Origin: Flagellimonas pacifica
GTDB lineage: Bacteria; Bacteroidota; Bacteroidia; Flavobacteriales; Flavobacteriaceae
Reading direction: 5' to 3'
Assembly: GCF_900215465.1 (NCBI RefSeq)
Contig: NZ_OBEH01000008.1
Coordinates: forward strand, 62,001 to 126,000
DNA: 64,000 bases
In this document: piece after piece, positions 8,406 through 16,820 of the stretch
Layout of the letters: each line of letters begins with the position of its first letter
Numbering within the stretch: position 1 is the first letter of the stretch
Position numbers and translations under genes: made by a program
Notes under the pieces: model-generated
Told to the model about the DNA's origin: nothing
What the model saw: only the letters and a program-made list of their open reading frames with translations
The model's database searches: none

Positions 8406-10161
8406 CTGAGGCTCCGCTGCCTTTGGCAATTCTATATACAGGATATCTTAAATAGGGTTCCTCTCGATGTTTTGAGCGTTGGTAAATCCAATCTAATTGT
8501 GCATACCAATTTTGGGAAAAATCTTCATCAGTAGCTTTTTTAAGCAGAAAGCTATCTCTTAAAGTAGAATCATTTGCTAACATATCTTGTGCCACATCTT
8601 CAAAAACATAGGGGGAAAAACCCTCTTTTTGTTGAAGTACTGTATCAAAGAAATTCCAGTTAAAGAATGAATCATCTCCTTGGGGTTCAAGAGTTTCTAG
8701 TAGGTATCTTACACCAGGTTGGTTAGTAGGGATTACAAAATCTCCTTCTCTAAATGCAATTTTAGAAAAACTTTTATCTACAGTTGTATTAAAATGAGGG
8801 TAGTGACCTTCATATGGAGTTTTTCTGGTATCATAATCCAAAATTTCATAAGATTCTACTATTAAAACGGTATCCTTTTCAACTTCAAAATAGTGGATGT
8901 CATTTGCCCGTAACCTTTCCATGACATCTCCCCAGCTTTGTTTTACAATATATGCCGCTGGAACTTTAACCGTATCGGCAGGAAAATAGTGGTTATAATA
9001 TTGAGTTTCTTTGGTAAATGGTTTATCCCTATTGTATTTTAAACGAGTTAGTCCCGTTACCTCACTTGTAATATGTTCAGCTTCGTATCCTTTAAAATTC
9101 AATGTTGAGGTTTTAGTTGTGTCCAATTGCCAATTAAAATAGTATTCAGCAATATCTTGATTTTCGGTCAAGACTTCTTTCCGAAGTGACAATATGGTAT
9201 CATGCTCCTTTTCAACAATATCCATCATGCTTTTCATTAACTCATATGTGCCTTTAACCCTTTTTTTATAGGGTTTGAGCATATGGGTCTCCACCATTAA
9301 GCCCAAAGTGTTCCATAGCGTTGTGTAACCAGTGGAATATCTAGGGTAATCCATAAACTGACTAAAACCAAATTCTGGAGGTCTGTTGTATACATTGACA
9401 TATGGGGTAATATCCCAATTACTTTCTTCCAAAGATTCTTCCAAATAGGGCATGAATTGTTCATGTAGATACTGGCCCATTTTTCCACCCATTTTGTTGT
9501 GCTGAGTAAAAAGATGGGTTAGAGTGTATTGGTAATCGGCCCCATTGCTCACATGGTTGTCAATAAAGACATCAGGTTTAACCAAATGAAAAATTTGAGA
9601 AAAAGTTTTTGCATTTTTGGTGTCCATCTTTACAAAATCCCTGTTTAGATCATAGTTAAGGGCGTTGCCCCGAAAACCATATTCCAAGGGCCCATTTTGA
9701 TTGGCTCTTGTATAAGAATTCCTGTATAGCGACCCTCCAACATTATAAATGGGAATAGTGACCAGAACTGTTTTTGGTGAAGCCGATAGTTTTTTTGTGG
9801 CCAAATCCCGATAAAGAAGCATAGTAGCATCAATGCCATCACTTTCCCCAGGATGTATACCATTGTTTATAAGAATAATGGTCTTTTCGTTTCTTAAATG
9901 TTCAAAATTGAAATCTCCGTCAGGATTGAAGGTGACCATATGTAAGGGATATCCACTGTCCGTTTCGCCAATGGTTTGAATGTTGATTTCCGGGAAATCC
10001 TTGGCCAGTTTTATATAAAAGGCAATTGTTTCTTCATAAGTAGCAGTTTCTTTACCTTCTGAAGCCTCATAAGAGGTTTGGTAAGAGGCAACTTCGTCTT
10101 CGGTTTTGGTCTCACAGGATAAACAGAGTATCCCTATTGCAATAAGAACTGTATACTTCAA
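8386..10161 (-). CDS. M14 family zinc carboxypeptidase lipoprotein
   Basis: Exported zinc metallopeptidase of the carboxypeptidase A-like M14 family. The N-terminus is a lipoprotein signal (hydrophobic run, then CLSC with Cys16 as lipidation site) followed by an acidic stretch, suggesting membrane anchoring. Zinc ligands are H103 and E106 in IHPGESDG and H203 in FIDNHVS; the likely catalytic Glu is in LMVETHMLKP near residue 297. The C-terminal 200 residues are a separate domain of unknown role. The only start compatible with the signal peptide is TTG at 10161; an in-frame TAG lies a few codons upstream. Substrate unknown. Confidence 0.85.
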   Translation of the reverse strand: MKYTVLIAIGILCLSCETKTEDEVASYQTSYEASEGKETATYEETIAFYIKLAKDFPEINIQTIGETDSGYPLHMVTFNPDGDFNFEHLRNEKTIILINNGIHPGESDGIDATMLLYRDLATKKLSASPKTVLVTIPIYNVGGSLYRNSYTRANQNGPLEYGFRGNALNYDLNRDFVKMDTKNAKTFSQIFHLVKPDVFIDNHVSNGADYQYTLTHLFTQHNKMGGKMGQYLHEQFMPYLEESLEESNWDITPYVNVYNRPPEFGFSQFMDYPRYSTGYTTLWNTLGLMVETHMLKPYKKRVKGTYELMKSMMDIVEKEHDTILSLRKEVLTENQDIAEYYFNWQLDTTKTSTLNFKGYEAEHITSEVTGLTRLKYNRDKPFTKETQYYNHYFPADTVKVPAAYIVKQSWGDVMERLRANDIHYFEVEKDTVLIVESYEILDYDTRKTPYEGHYPHFNTTVDKSFSKIAFREGDFVIPTNQPGVRYLLETLEPQGDDSFFNWNFFDTVLQQKEGFSPYVFEDVAQDMLANDSTLRDSFLLKKATDEDFSQNWYAQLDWIYQRSKHREEPYLRYPVYRIAKGSGASAILSQD

Positions 10162-10232
10162 GGTTGTAGAATGCTATTTAAAATAAAAATAAGAAAATCA
10201 ATTTCTTACGATAAAAATAGGCAATATTACCG

Positions 10233-10646
10233 TTATGAAGCTATATTGATTCTTTTGAGGTCCGTAGCGTCGATTTTGTAAATGGGTTTATTCTTGAAAT
10301 TAAGGTAATGTAGGCACTTTAATCTAAAATAATTCCATTTTTGGTAGTCGGAGGGGTCAATTGAGGATGTAATGACGTTGATGATTATTCTTTTTTTTAC
10401 ATCTAAGGTCACAAATTCTTCCAAAAATTCCCACCCATCCATAATGGGCATGTTGATATCCAAAAAAATGACCTCCGGAACTGGACCTTCATTTTTCATC
10501 CTTGCCAATAAATCATCCAAAGCTAATTTTCCATTTTCAAAAGCAGCAATGTCTGGGCAATCCGCTACAGTTTTCAGCATTTTTTTAATACCGAAAATGG
10601 TAATTGGATCATCATCAATAATATATATGCTATTGATTTTCTTCAT
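10233..10646 (-). CDS. Single-domain response regulator
   Basis: A stand-alone receiver of 137 aa. It shows the acidic pocket DDDP (residues 11-14), the phospho-acceptor D63 in VIFLDINMPIMDGWEF, a Thr/Ser switch region (VITSSID) and the conserved Lys in FKNKPI. No output domain follows, so signalling must go through protein contacts or a phosphorelay. The ATG at 10646 gives the standard start MKKINSIYIIDDDP; another ATG lies four codons upstream. It overlaps the end of the PAS histidine kinase gene by 17 nt, which marks the two as a cognate pair. Confidence 0.88.
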   Translation of the reverse strand: MKKINSIYIIDDDPITIFGIKKMLKTVADCPDIAAFENGKLALDDLLARMKNEGPVPEVIFLDINMPIMDGWEFLEEFVTLDVKKRIIINVITSSIDPSDYQKWNYFRLKCLHYLNFKNKPIYKIDATDLKRINIAS

Positions 10647-12474
10647 TAAAATAAACATTGAATGTGCTACCCTTGTTCACTTCGCTACTTACGGTTATGT
10701 TGCCTCCCATAGCTTCTATTTGGTTCTTGATGATATAGAGGCCAAGACCTCTGGCATCTTTGTTATTATGGAAGGTTTTGTACATGCCAAAGATTTTACC
10801 GCCATACCTGTCCAAATCAATACCTAACCCATTGTCCGATATACTGAAGATAACATGTTTATCCTGCTTTTTAGCATTTAACTCTATAATGGGATTTTTG
10901 TTGGGATTACGATATTTTACCGCATTGGTTACCAGATTAAGGATAATACTTTCTAAATAGGCGGGAACACTCATTACCGTAAGTTCATCTTGAACATTGT
11001 TTTTGAATTCTGTTTTGTTCTTTTCTAAAAAAGCCGACAAGTTTTGTCTTACCCTAGTTATATTCTCAGTGAGGTTCAAAGATTTTTTTTCAAGATTTAC
11101 ATTGGTACTTATATCTACAACTTCATTTAAGTTCTCAAGAGTGTCCAGTAGATTGTCGGAAGCGTGGGATAACATATTCATGATCCTATTCTTCTCTTTT
11201 TCATCCTTTTCTTTGATAAGGAAATCCAACAGCATGGAAAAATTAGCAGTATGGGATCTAAGATTATGGGAAACTATATGCGCAAAATTGATAAGTTTTT
11301 TATTTTGAATGGCAGTTACATTTATCAGGTCCCGTAGTTCATCCTCTTTTTGTTTTAAATTGCTGATGTCCATACTCATTCCTATAAGGCCATAGACCTT
11401 GCCCTCTACATCCAAAAGTGGGATTTTTGATGTTAAAAAATGAGTTGAACTCCCATCTTTTCTAACATTTATGGTTTCCTGGCCCAGCATGGGTTTTAGT
11501 GTTCGCATTACCTCTAAATCTTCATCTCTGGAGATTTGGGCTATTTTTTTATCATAAAGTTCAAAATCAGTTTTTCCAATCAAATTCTCTGGAGTTGTCC
11601 CCAAATAATCGCATTCTGATTTGTTCACCAGGATTTTTCTGGAGTCTTGATCCTTTACGAAGACATTCAAAGGTAGGTTGTCTATCAAAGTAGTCAAGAG
11701 TTGCTCACTTTCTCTTGTTCTTGCCTCTGCCATAACCTGTTCGTGAATGTCTTGAAAAGTCCCGAAAAGTTTTTCAATCTTACCGTTTTTTTTGATGGCC
11801 TTGCCACCGGCAATCACCCAACGCTCTTCACCATTTTTGGTAATAATTACCAAGCGTTCATTAAAAGGGGTTCCATCTTGTAGCGCTTTGTGGAACAGCA
11901 TGGATATTTTGTTTCTGCAGTAACCACTTTTGTAAAACTCTAATCCCTCGCTTACGGTAGGCTCATAATTGGAAGAAACTTGATGAATTGCCCTTGTCAC
12001 ATCAGACCAAGTAAGTTTTTCTGTTGCAATATCATATTCCCAGCTACCCACTTTAGCAACTTCAGATTTTGTTTTTAAAAGAGTTTTTGCCTTTTCAAGC
12101 TCTTTGTCCTTTTCAATTGCTATGCTGATATCCTCAGTTTGAATAATGGTGCCAAGTACATTTTCTTCTTCGTCAAACCATGGAACAAAGGTGCTTTTAA
12201 ACCATTGTTGATTTGTGTTTTCAACTTTTTTATGCCGTATAGTGCATGTTTTGTTTTTTGTTAGACACTCTTCCAATCTTTTGGGACCAATGCCCTTGTG
12301 TTTTAAAAAGAGATCCATAATGCTTGTTCCCAAACCTTTATTGGGGTCTTCACCAAATTGCGAAAGCCAAGAGTCGGAAGCATCGACCAAAATATGGTTG
12401 TTATCTACAAGCGCAATGAAACTGGGTAATTGTTTTAGTAGGTAATGGCGGGGGATGGTTTCAACTTCTTTCAA
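10630..12474 (-). CDS. PAS domain-containing sensor histidine kinase
   Basis: Cytoplasmic histidine kinase without membrane segments. PAS-type modules lie at about 10-122, 135-248 and 255-378; the second shows KVGSWEYDIATEKLTWSD and the third DNLPLNVFVKDQDSRKILVNK. The phospho-acceptor is H403 in AHIVSHNLRSHTANF, the Bacteroidota HNLRS-type H-box, followed by N-box LNLVTNAVKYRN and G-boxes DNGLGID and RGLGLYIIKN. The signal is unknown; PAS domains suggest a soluble ligand, redox state or light. The start is TTG at 12474, since the upstream frame reaches TAA within four codons with no ATG. It overlaps its response regulator by 17 nt. Confidence 0.9.
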   Translation of the reverse strand: MKEVETIPRHYLLKQLPSFIALVDNNHILVDASDSWLSQFGEDPNKGLGTSIMDLFLKHKGIGPKRLEECLTKNKTCTIRHKKVENTNQQWFKSTFVPWFDEEENVLGTIIQTEDISIAIEKDKELEKAKTLLKTKSEVAKVGSWEYDIATEKLTWSDVTRAIHQVSSNYEPTVSEGLEFYKSGYCRNKISMLFHKALQDGTPFNERLVIITKNGEERWVIAGGKAIKKNGKIEKLFGTFQDIHEQVMAEARTRESEQLLTTLIDNLPLNVFVKDQDSRKILVNKSECDYLGTTPENLIGKTDFELYDKKIAQISRDEDLEVMRTLKPMLGQETINVRKDGSSTHFLTSKIPLLDVEGKVYGLIGMSMDISNLKQKEDELRDLINVTAIQNKKLINFAHIVSHNLRSHTANFSMLLDFLIKEKDEKEKNRIMNMLSHASDNLLDTLENLNEVVDISTNVNLEKKSLNLTENITRVRQNLSAFLEKNKTEFKNNVQDELTVMSVPAYLESIILNLVTNAVKYRNPNKNPIIELNAKKQDKHVIFSISDNGLGIDLDRYGGKIFGMYKTFHNNKDARGLGLYIIKNQIEAMGGNITVSSEVNKGSTFNVYFNEENQ

Positions 12475-12498
12475 AATGCGAGGTTAGATTTGGGATTA

Positions 12499-12506
12499 CA
12501 AAAATA
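12499..12506 (-). promoter_or_regulatory. Putative -7 box of the histidine kinase operon (TATTTTTG)
   Basis: Minus-strand TATTTTTG matches TAnnTTTG and lies 24 nt before the TTG start of the kinase; a weak ATTG lies about 23 nt further upstream at the -33 position. The rest of the 190-bp gap to coaD (12475-12665) shows no gene. Confidence 0.4.
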
Positions 12507-12665
12507 AGAAATTTCCTACTAAAGTATATCAATTATAGCATGCGGAATCATATAATGTTGTGAACGGACTGAATTCTGTTGTTTTTTCGGCGAATGGTAG
12601 AGTCTGCCAGTTTGTTGGTAGATAAATTTGGACAGAAGCTTTTGCGATTAGATATGAGTATGCAG

Positions 12666-13121
12666 TTATTTAACCACCACGGTATCCGGTACCAAACCGG
12701 TATAATCACCGCCATTTCTTATGACATCCCTAACTATGGAAGAACTAATATAGGATTTGCCCGATGAGGTCAATAGAAATACAGTTTCAATTTCTGAAAG
12801 TTTTCTGTTGGTATGGGCTATGGCTTTTTCAAATTCAAAATCCCCAGGGTTTCGCAAACCTCTTAAAATAAAATTGGCATCCACTTCCTTACAAAAATCC
12901 ACGGTAAGCCCTTCATATGTGACAACCTTGATCTTTGGTTCATCTTTAAATGCTTCTTCAATGAACTTGGTGCGCTCTTCCAAAGAGAACATATATTTTT
13001 TATCGGCATTCACGCCAATTGCTATCAACAATTCATCAAAAAGGGTTATGCCCCTTTTAATAATGTCGTAATGTCCCAGTGTAAGAGGATCAAATGAACC
13101 TGGAAAAATAGCGCGTCTCAT
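12666..13121 (-). CDS. coaD: Pantetheine-phosphate adenylyltransferase
   Basis: Fourth step of coenzyme A synthesis: transfers AMP from ATP to 4'-phosphopantetheine, giving dephospho-CoA. The N-terminal nucleotidyltransferase signature is clear (AIFPGSFDPLTLGHYDII, with the GH of the HxGH-type motif), and the second family block ILRGLRNPGDFEFE and the ISSSIVRDV segment are present. Length 151 is typical of bacterial CoaD. It lies 31 nt downstream of ddl on the same strand, probably in one transcript. Confidence 0.96.
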   Translation of the reverse strand: MRRAIFPGSFDPLTLGHYDIIKRGITLFDELLIAIGVNADKKYMFSLEERTKFIEEAFKDEPKIKVVTYEGLTVDFCKEVDANFILRGLRNPGDFEFEKAIAHTNRKLSEIETVFLLTSSGKSYISSSIVRDVIRNGGDYTGLVPDTVVVK

Positions 13122-13152
13122 GCTCGGAAAGTTTGTTTAAAAATACTGCTTT

Positions 13153-14127
13153 CTATCGTAATGCTTCATCAATGGCACTGCCAAACAGTTTTGGAAGGGG
13201 TATGCCCGCTGCCATGGCTTGTTGTGGTAAAATACTTTCTTCCGTTAATCCGGGAGTGGTGTTGACCTCCAACAAATAAGGAATGTCCCCAATAAATATA
13301 AACTCACTGCGCGAATATCCTTTTAACCCCAATATTTTGTAAATGGATGCTGCCAATTTGGAAACGTTGGTCTCTTGTGCCTTGGAAATTCTGGCCGGTG
13401 TTATTTCTTGGGACTTCCCTTGATATTTAGCTTCATAATCAAAGAAATCGTTCTCCGAAACTATCTCGGTAATGGGCAATACGGTAACTTCGTTGTCGTA
13501 GGTAATCACACCTATGGATACTTCTGTTCCATCCAAAAATGACTCTATAATAACTTCATTATCCTCTGAAAAAGCGTTGTCAATGGCTGCTTTTAGGTTT
13601 TTCTCTTCGTATACTTTGGAAATGCCATAACTACTACCTGCTCTATTGGCCTTTACAAAACACGGTAATCCAACTTTTTCAACAATTGCCTTTTCATCAA
13701 TGGAGTCACCTAAGTTTAGATAATATGAAGGGGCACAATGGACCCCGTAGGGTTTTAAGGTGCTCAGTAAATCCCTTTTGTTAAAGGTAAGTGCTGCTTG
13801 ATAATGGTTACAGGATGTTTGCGGCATATCAAGAAGCTCAAAATAGGCCTGCAAAATACCATCTTCCCCTGGAGTGCCATGTATGGCATTAAAAACGCAA
13901 TCAAAATATACTTTTCCTTGCTTTGTTTCAACACTGAAATCTGATTTATCTACTGGGGATTCCTTTCCATCACCATCCAAATAAACCCATTTTTTGGTTG
14001 TGATAATTATTCGGTATGCATTGTATCTGGATTTGTCCAAATATTGGTAAACCACATTGCCGCTTTTTATCGAAATTTCATATTCACTGGAGTAGCCACC
14101 CATAATGATGGCGATGTTTTTTTTCAT
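13153..14127 (-). CDS. ddl: D-alanine--D-alanine ligase
   Basis: ATP-grasp enzyme making the D-Ala-D-Ala dipeptide for peptidoglycan. Recognisable parts are IMGGYSSEYEISIKSG at the N-terminus, the ATP-grasp lid and nucleotide-binding segments GLPCFVKANRAGSSYGISKV, the acidic EVSIGVITYD block, and the Mg-binding C-terminal LLEVNTTPGLTEES. I start at ATG 14127 (324 aa, MKKNIAIIMGG); the frame extends six codons upstream to a TTG only. It precedes coaD and is divergent from the PASTA protein gene. Confidence 0.95.
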   Translation of the reverse strand: MKKNIAIIMGGYSSEYEISIKSGNVVYQYLDKSRYNAYRIIITTKKWVYLDGDGKESPVDKSDFSVETKQGKVYFDCVFNAIHGTPGEDGILQAYFELLDMPQTSCNHYQAALTFNKRDLLSTLKPYGVHCAPSYYLNLGDSIDEKAIVEKVGLPCFVKANRAGSSYGISKVYEEKNLKAAIDNAFSEDNEVIIESFLDGTEVSIGVITYDNEVTVLPITEIVSENDFFDYEAKYQGKSQEITPARISKAQETNVSKLAASIYKILGLKGYSRSEFIFIGDIPYLLEVNTTPGLTEESILPQQAMAAGIPLPKLFGSAIDEALR

Positions 14128-14179
14128 CAGCTTGTCGAATATCAATGTACCAAAGTAAAGAAAAAAGGACTGGCTTTCC

Positions 14180-14187
14180 TATATTTG
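14180..14187 (+). promoter_or_regulatory. Putative -7 box for the PASTA-rluD operon (TATATTTG)
   Basis: TATATTTG matches TAnnTTTG and lies 19 nt before the PASTA protein ATG in the 79-bp divergent gap with ddl. A -33 TTTG is not evident, so confidence is moderate. Confidence 0.45.
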
Positions 14188-14206
14188 TTCCGATAAGGCA
14201 TTATGC

Positions 14207-14794
14207 ATGAAACAATTTTTGAGCTTTCTAAAAAGTAGAGTTTTCCTGATTCAATTAGGTTTGGCATTGGTAGTGCTTATCCTTTTCGTTTTTTTGGCAT
14301 TGAAATGGTTGAAGAGTTCAACAAACCATGGGGAGTTTGTTGAGGTTCCCGATTTTTCAAAAATGTCGGTAATGGATATGCGCAAGGCAGTAGAGGATGC
14401 AGGACTGCGCTATCAGGTGCTGGATTCATCCAACTACAACCCGGATTATCCCAGATTTTCAATTCTTGATCAGAATCCACCTGCAGGCAATAAAGTAAAA
14501 GCGAACAGGAAAATTTATTTTACGGTAAATCCATCTGGATATAAAAAAGTTACTGTCCCAGATATTGTTCAAGTGACACAACGAAATGCATCATCCATGC
14601 TAAGGGCAGTAGGTTTGGATGTGCAAAGAGTTACCTATATTGATGAATTAGGGAGAGATATGGTATACCGAATGAAATACAAGGGTAAACATATAAAACC
14701 GGGAGACAAATTGCCTAAAACATCAAAAATTGAGTTGATTTGCGGTAATGGCAAGATACCTGGTAGTGCTCGCGTACAGGCTGATTCTGAATAA
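14207..14794 (+). CDS. PASTA domain-containing membrane protein
   Basis: A single-pass protein: short cytoplasmic N-terminus, one TM helix at about 13-31, then two PASTA modules outside the membrane (about 43-113, FVEVPDFSKMSVMDMRKAVEDAG, and 114-182, VTVPDIVQVTQRNASSMLRAVG). PASTA domains bind peptidoglycan fragments or beta-lactams in kinases and penicillin-binding proteins. Here there is no kinase or transpeptidase domain, so it is probably a cell-wall sensor or structural partner; that role is inferred. It overlaps the rluD start by 1 nt and sits next to the divergent ddl gene, also a wall function. Confidence 0.88.
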   Translation: MKQFLSFLKSRVFLIQLGLALVVLILFVFLALKWLKSSTNHGEFVEVPDFSKMSVMDMRKAVEDAGLRYQVLDSSNYNPDYPRFSILDQNPPAGNKVKANRKIYFTVNPSGYKKVTVPDIVQVTQRNASSMLRAVGLDVQRVTYIDELGRDMVYRMKYKGKHIKPGDKLPKTSKIELICGNGKIPGSARVQADSE

Positions 14795-15825
14795 TGATGA
14801 GTGCTTCGGAAAACCAAGAGCCATCTCAAGACGAACTTTTTGAACACCATAAGTTTGTAGCTTCCAAGGGTCAAGAACCGCTGCGGGTAGATAAATTTTT
14901 GATGAACTTTATTGAAAATGCTACCCGAAACAAAATTCAACAAGCGGCAAAACAAGGTCATATTTGGGTAAATGAGACCATTGTAAAACAAAATTACAAG
15001 GTGAAGGCCGGAGATGAGGTCAAAGTAATGTTTGAACATCCTCCGTATGAATTTTTACTGACCCCAGAAGATATTCCACTTGATATAGTCTACGAAGATG
15101 ACACCTTGTTAGTCGTTAACAAGCCTGCAGGAATGGTGGTACATCCTGGCCATGGCAATTATTCAGGCACACTGATCAATGCATTGGTACATCATTTTGA
15201 TAATTTACCAAAGAACAGTTCTGAACGGCCTGGTTTGGTACATAGAATAGATAAGGACACCTCGGGACTTTTGGTCATTGCAAAAACGGAAACTGCAATG
15301 ACCCATTTGGCCAAGCAGTTTTTTGATAAAAGCAGCGAACGCGAATATTTGGCGTTGGCTTGGGGCAATGTTGCAGATGATGAAGGAACGATTGAAGGGC
15401 ATATTGCAAGAAATCCAAAGAATAGATTGCAGATGATGGTCTTTCCTGAAGGAGATCAGGGTAAAGAGGCCATAACCCATTACAAAGTGGTGGAAAGATT
15501 GGGTTATGTGACCTTAGTGTCTTGCAGGCTTGAAACTGGGAGAACGCATCAAATAAGGGTGCACATGAAGTATATTGGCCATACACTTTTTAACGATGAA
15601 CGTTATGGAGGGGATAAGATTTTAAAGGGGACCACATTTACCAAATACAAACAATTTGTGGAAAATGCCTTTAAAATACTGCCACGGCAGGCACTTCATG
15701 CCAAAACCTTGGGATTTGAACATCCAGTTACCGGAAAGTTTATGCAGTTTGATTCAGAGTTGCCTGAGGATATGGTCAATTGCATAGAAAAATGGAGAAA
15801 CTATGCAAAACATAGCGAACAATAG
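14794..15825 (+). CDS. rluD: RluA-family 23S rRNA pseudouridine synthase (RluD-like)
   Basis: Converts uridines to pseudouridine in large-subunit rRNA. The N-terminal S4 RNA-binding domain covers about 30-80 (PLRVDKFLMNFIENATRNKIQQAAKQG), followed by the catalytic domain with VVNKPAGMVVHPG and the active-site motif GLVHRIDKDTSGLL, where D153 is the expected nucleophile, and RTHQIRVHM. Length 343 is normal for RluD. Start codon ATGATG at 14794 overlaps the stop of the PASTA gene. The RluD assignment over RluC is by resemblance and position in the family, so the exact target sites are not certain. Confidence 0.92.
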   Translation: MMSASENQEPSQDELFEHHKFVASKGQEPLRVDKFLMNFIENATRNKIQQAAKQGHIWVNETIVKQNYKVKAGDEVKVMFEHPPYEFLLTPEDIPLDIVYEDDTLLVVNKPAGMVVHPGHGNYSGTLINALVHHFDNLPKNSSERPGLVHRIDKDTSGLLVIAKTETAMTHLAKQFFDKSSEREYLALAWGNVADDEGTIEGHIARNPKNRLQMMVFPEGDQGKEAITHYKVVERLGYVTLVSCRLETGRTHQIRVHMKYIGHTLFNDERYGGDKILKGTTFTKYKQFVENAFKILPRQALHAKTLGFEHPVTGKFMQFDSELPEDMVNCIEKWRNYAKHSEQ

Positions 15826-15912
15826 TTTTCCTCAATTGTAAGATTGATAACACCTTTTGGCTTAATTGTCAAAAATCCAATTACATCGTTATTTTTACTA
15901 AAAATTAAATTG

Positions 15913-16674
15913 ATGAAAATTGTTATCTCTCCTGCCAAGTCACTCGATTTTGAAACGGCTTTGCCTACATCAAAATATTCTCAGCCAGAGTTTTTGGAAC
16001 AATCCACGAAGCTCAATGCAGTTTTGGTTAAGAAAAAACCAAAGGCACTGTCCAAATTAATGTCCATTTCCGAAAATTTGGCCGAACTCAATTGGCAACG
16101 AAATCAACAATTTTCACCACCATTTACTCCAGAAAATGCAAGACCGGCCGTGTTTTCTTTCAATGGTGATGTGTATAGGGGCCTTGATGCCTATTCCATT
16201 CCTGATGATAAGTTGGATAAATTGCAGGATACCCTTCGAATATTATCAGGATTATACGGAATCTTGAAGCCTTTGGACTTGATTCAACCCTATAGGTTGG
16301 AAATGGGTACCCAATTGAAAGTGGCACGGAAGAAAAATCTTTATGAATTTTGGAAAAAGCAGCTAACGGAACATTTCAATGCTGAATTGCAAGAAGGGGA
16401 ACTGTTCATCAACCTTGCCAGTAACGAATATTTTGGTGCAATTGATGAGAAAAAACTTAAAGTACCTGTTATTACACCAATTTTTAAAGATTGGAAAAAT
16501 GATAAATTAAAGGTTATCAGCTTTTTTGCGAAAAAGGCACGTGGCTCCATGGTTAGATATATTCTTGATAAAGATGCTCAAACCTTAGATGACATTGAAG
16601 GGTTTGACTATGATGGATATATGTTCAGTGCTGAACATACCCTTAAGGAAAATCAACCCGTGTTTGTACGCTAA
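15913..16674 (+). CDS. yaaA: Peroxide stress protein YaaA
   Basis: YaaA/DUF328 family protein of 253 aa; in Escherichia coli it lowers free iron and limits DNA damage under hydrogen peroxide stress. Family hallmarks are the N-terminus MKIVISPAKSLDFE, the middle FNGDVYRGLDA and LRILSGLYGILKPLDLIQPYRLEMGT, and the C-terminal KKARGSMVRYI with FDYDGYMF. The ATG at 15913 gives exactly the family start; the frame is open 23 codons further upstream with no similarity. It follows rluD by 87 nt and may be a separate transcript. Confidence 0.94.
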   Translation: MKIVISPAKSLDFETALPTSKYSQPEFLEQSTKLNAVLVKKKPKALSKLMSISENLAELNWQRNQQFSPPFTPENARPAVFSFNGDVYRGLDAYSIPDDKLDKLQDTLRILSGLYGILKPLDLIQPYRLEMGTQLKVARKKNLYEFWKKQLTEHFNAELQEGELFINLASNEYFGAIDEKKLKVPVITPIFKDWKNDKLKVISFFAKKARGSMVRYILDKDAQTLDDIEGFDYDGYMFSAEHTLKENQPVFVR

Positions 16675-16820
16675 ATTTCCACTATCGTAAACTAAAGATG
16701 TTAGGTAAGAAGACTACAAGGCATTAAATTGTGATGCAGTTAAAATATCTATGGCAGTTCGGCATTTATCACGACCTTTGAAGGCTCAATGAGTAACACA
16801 ACACACTAACCGAAGAATCC

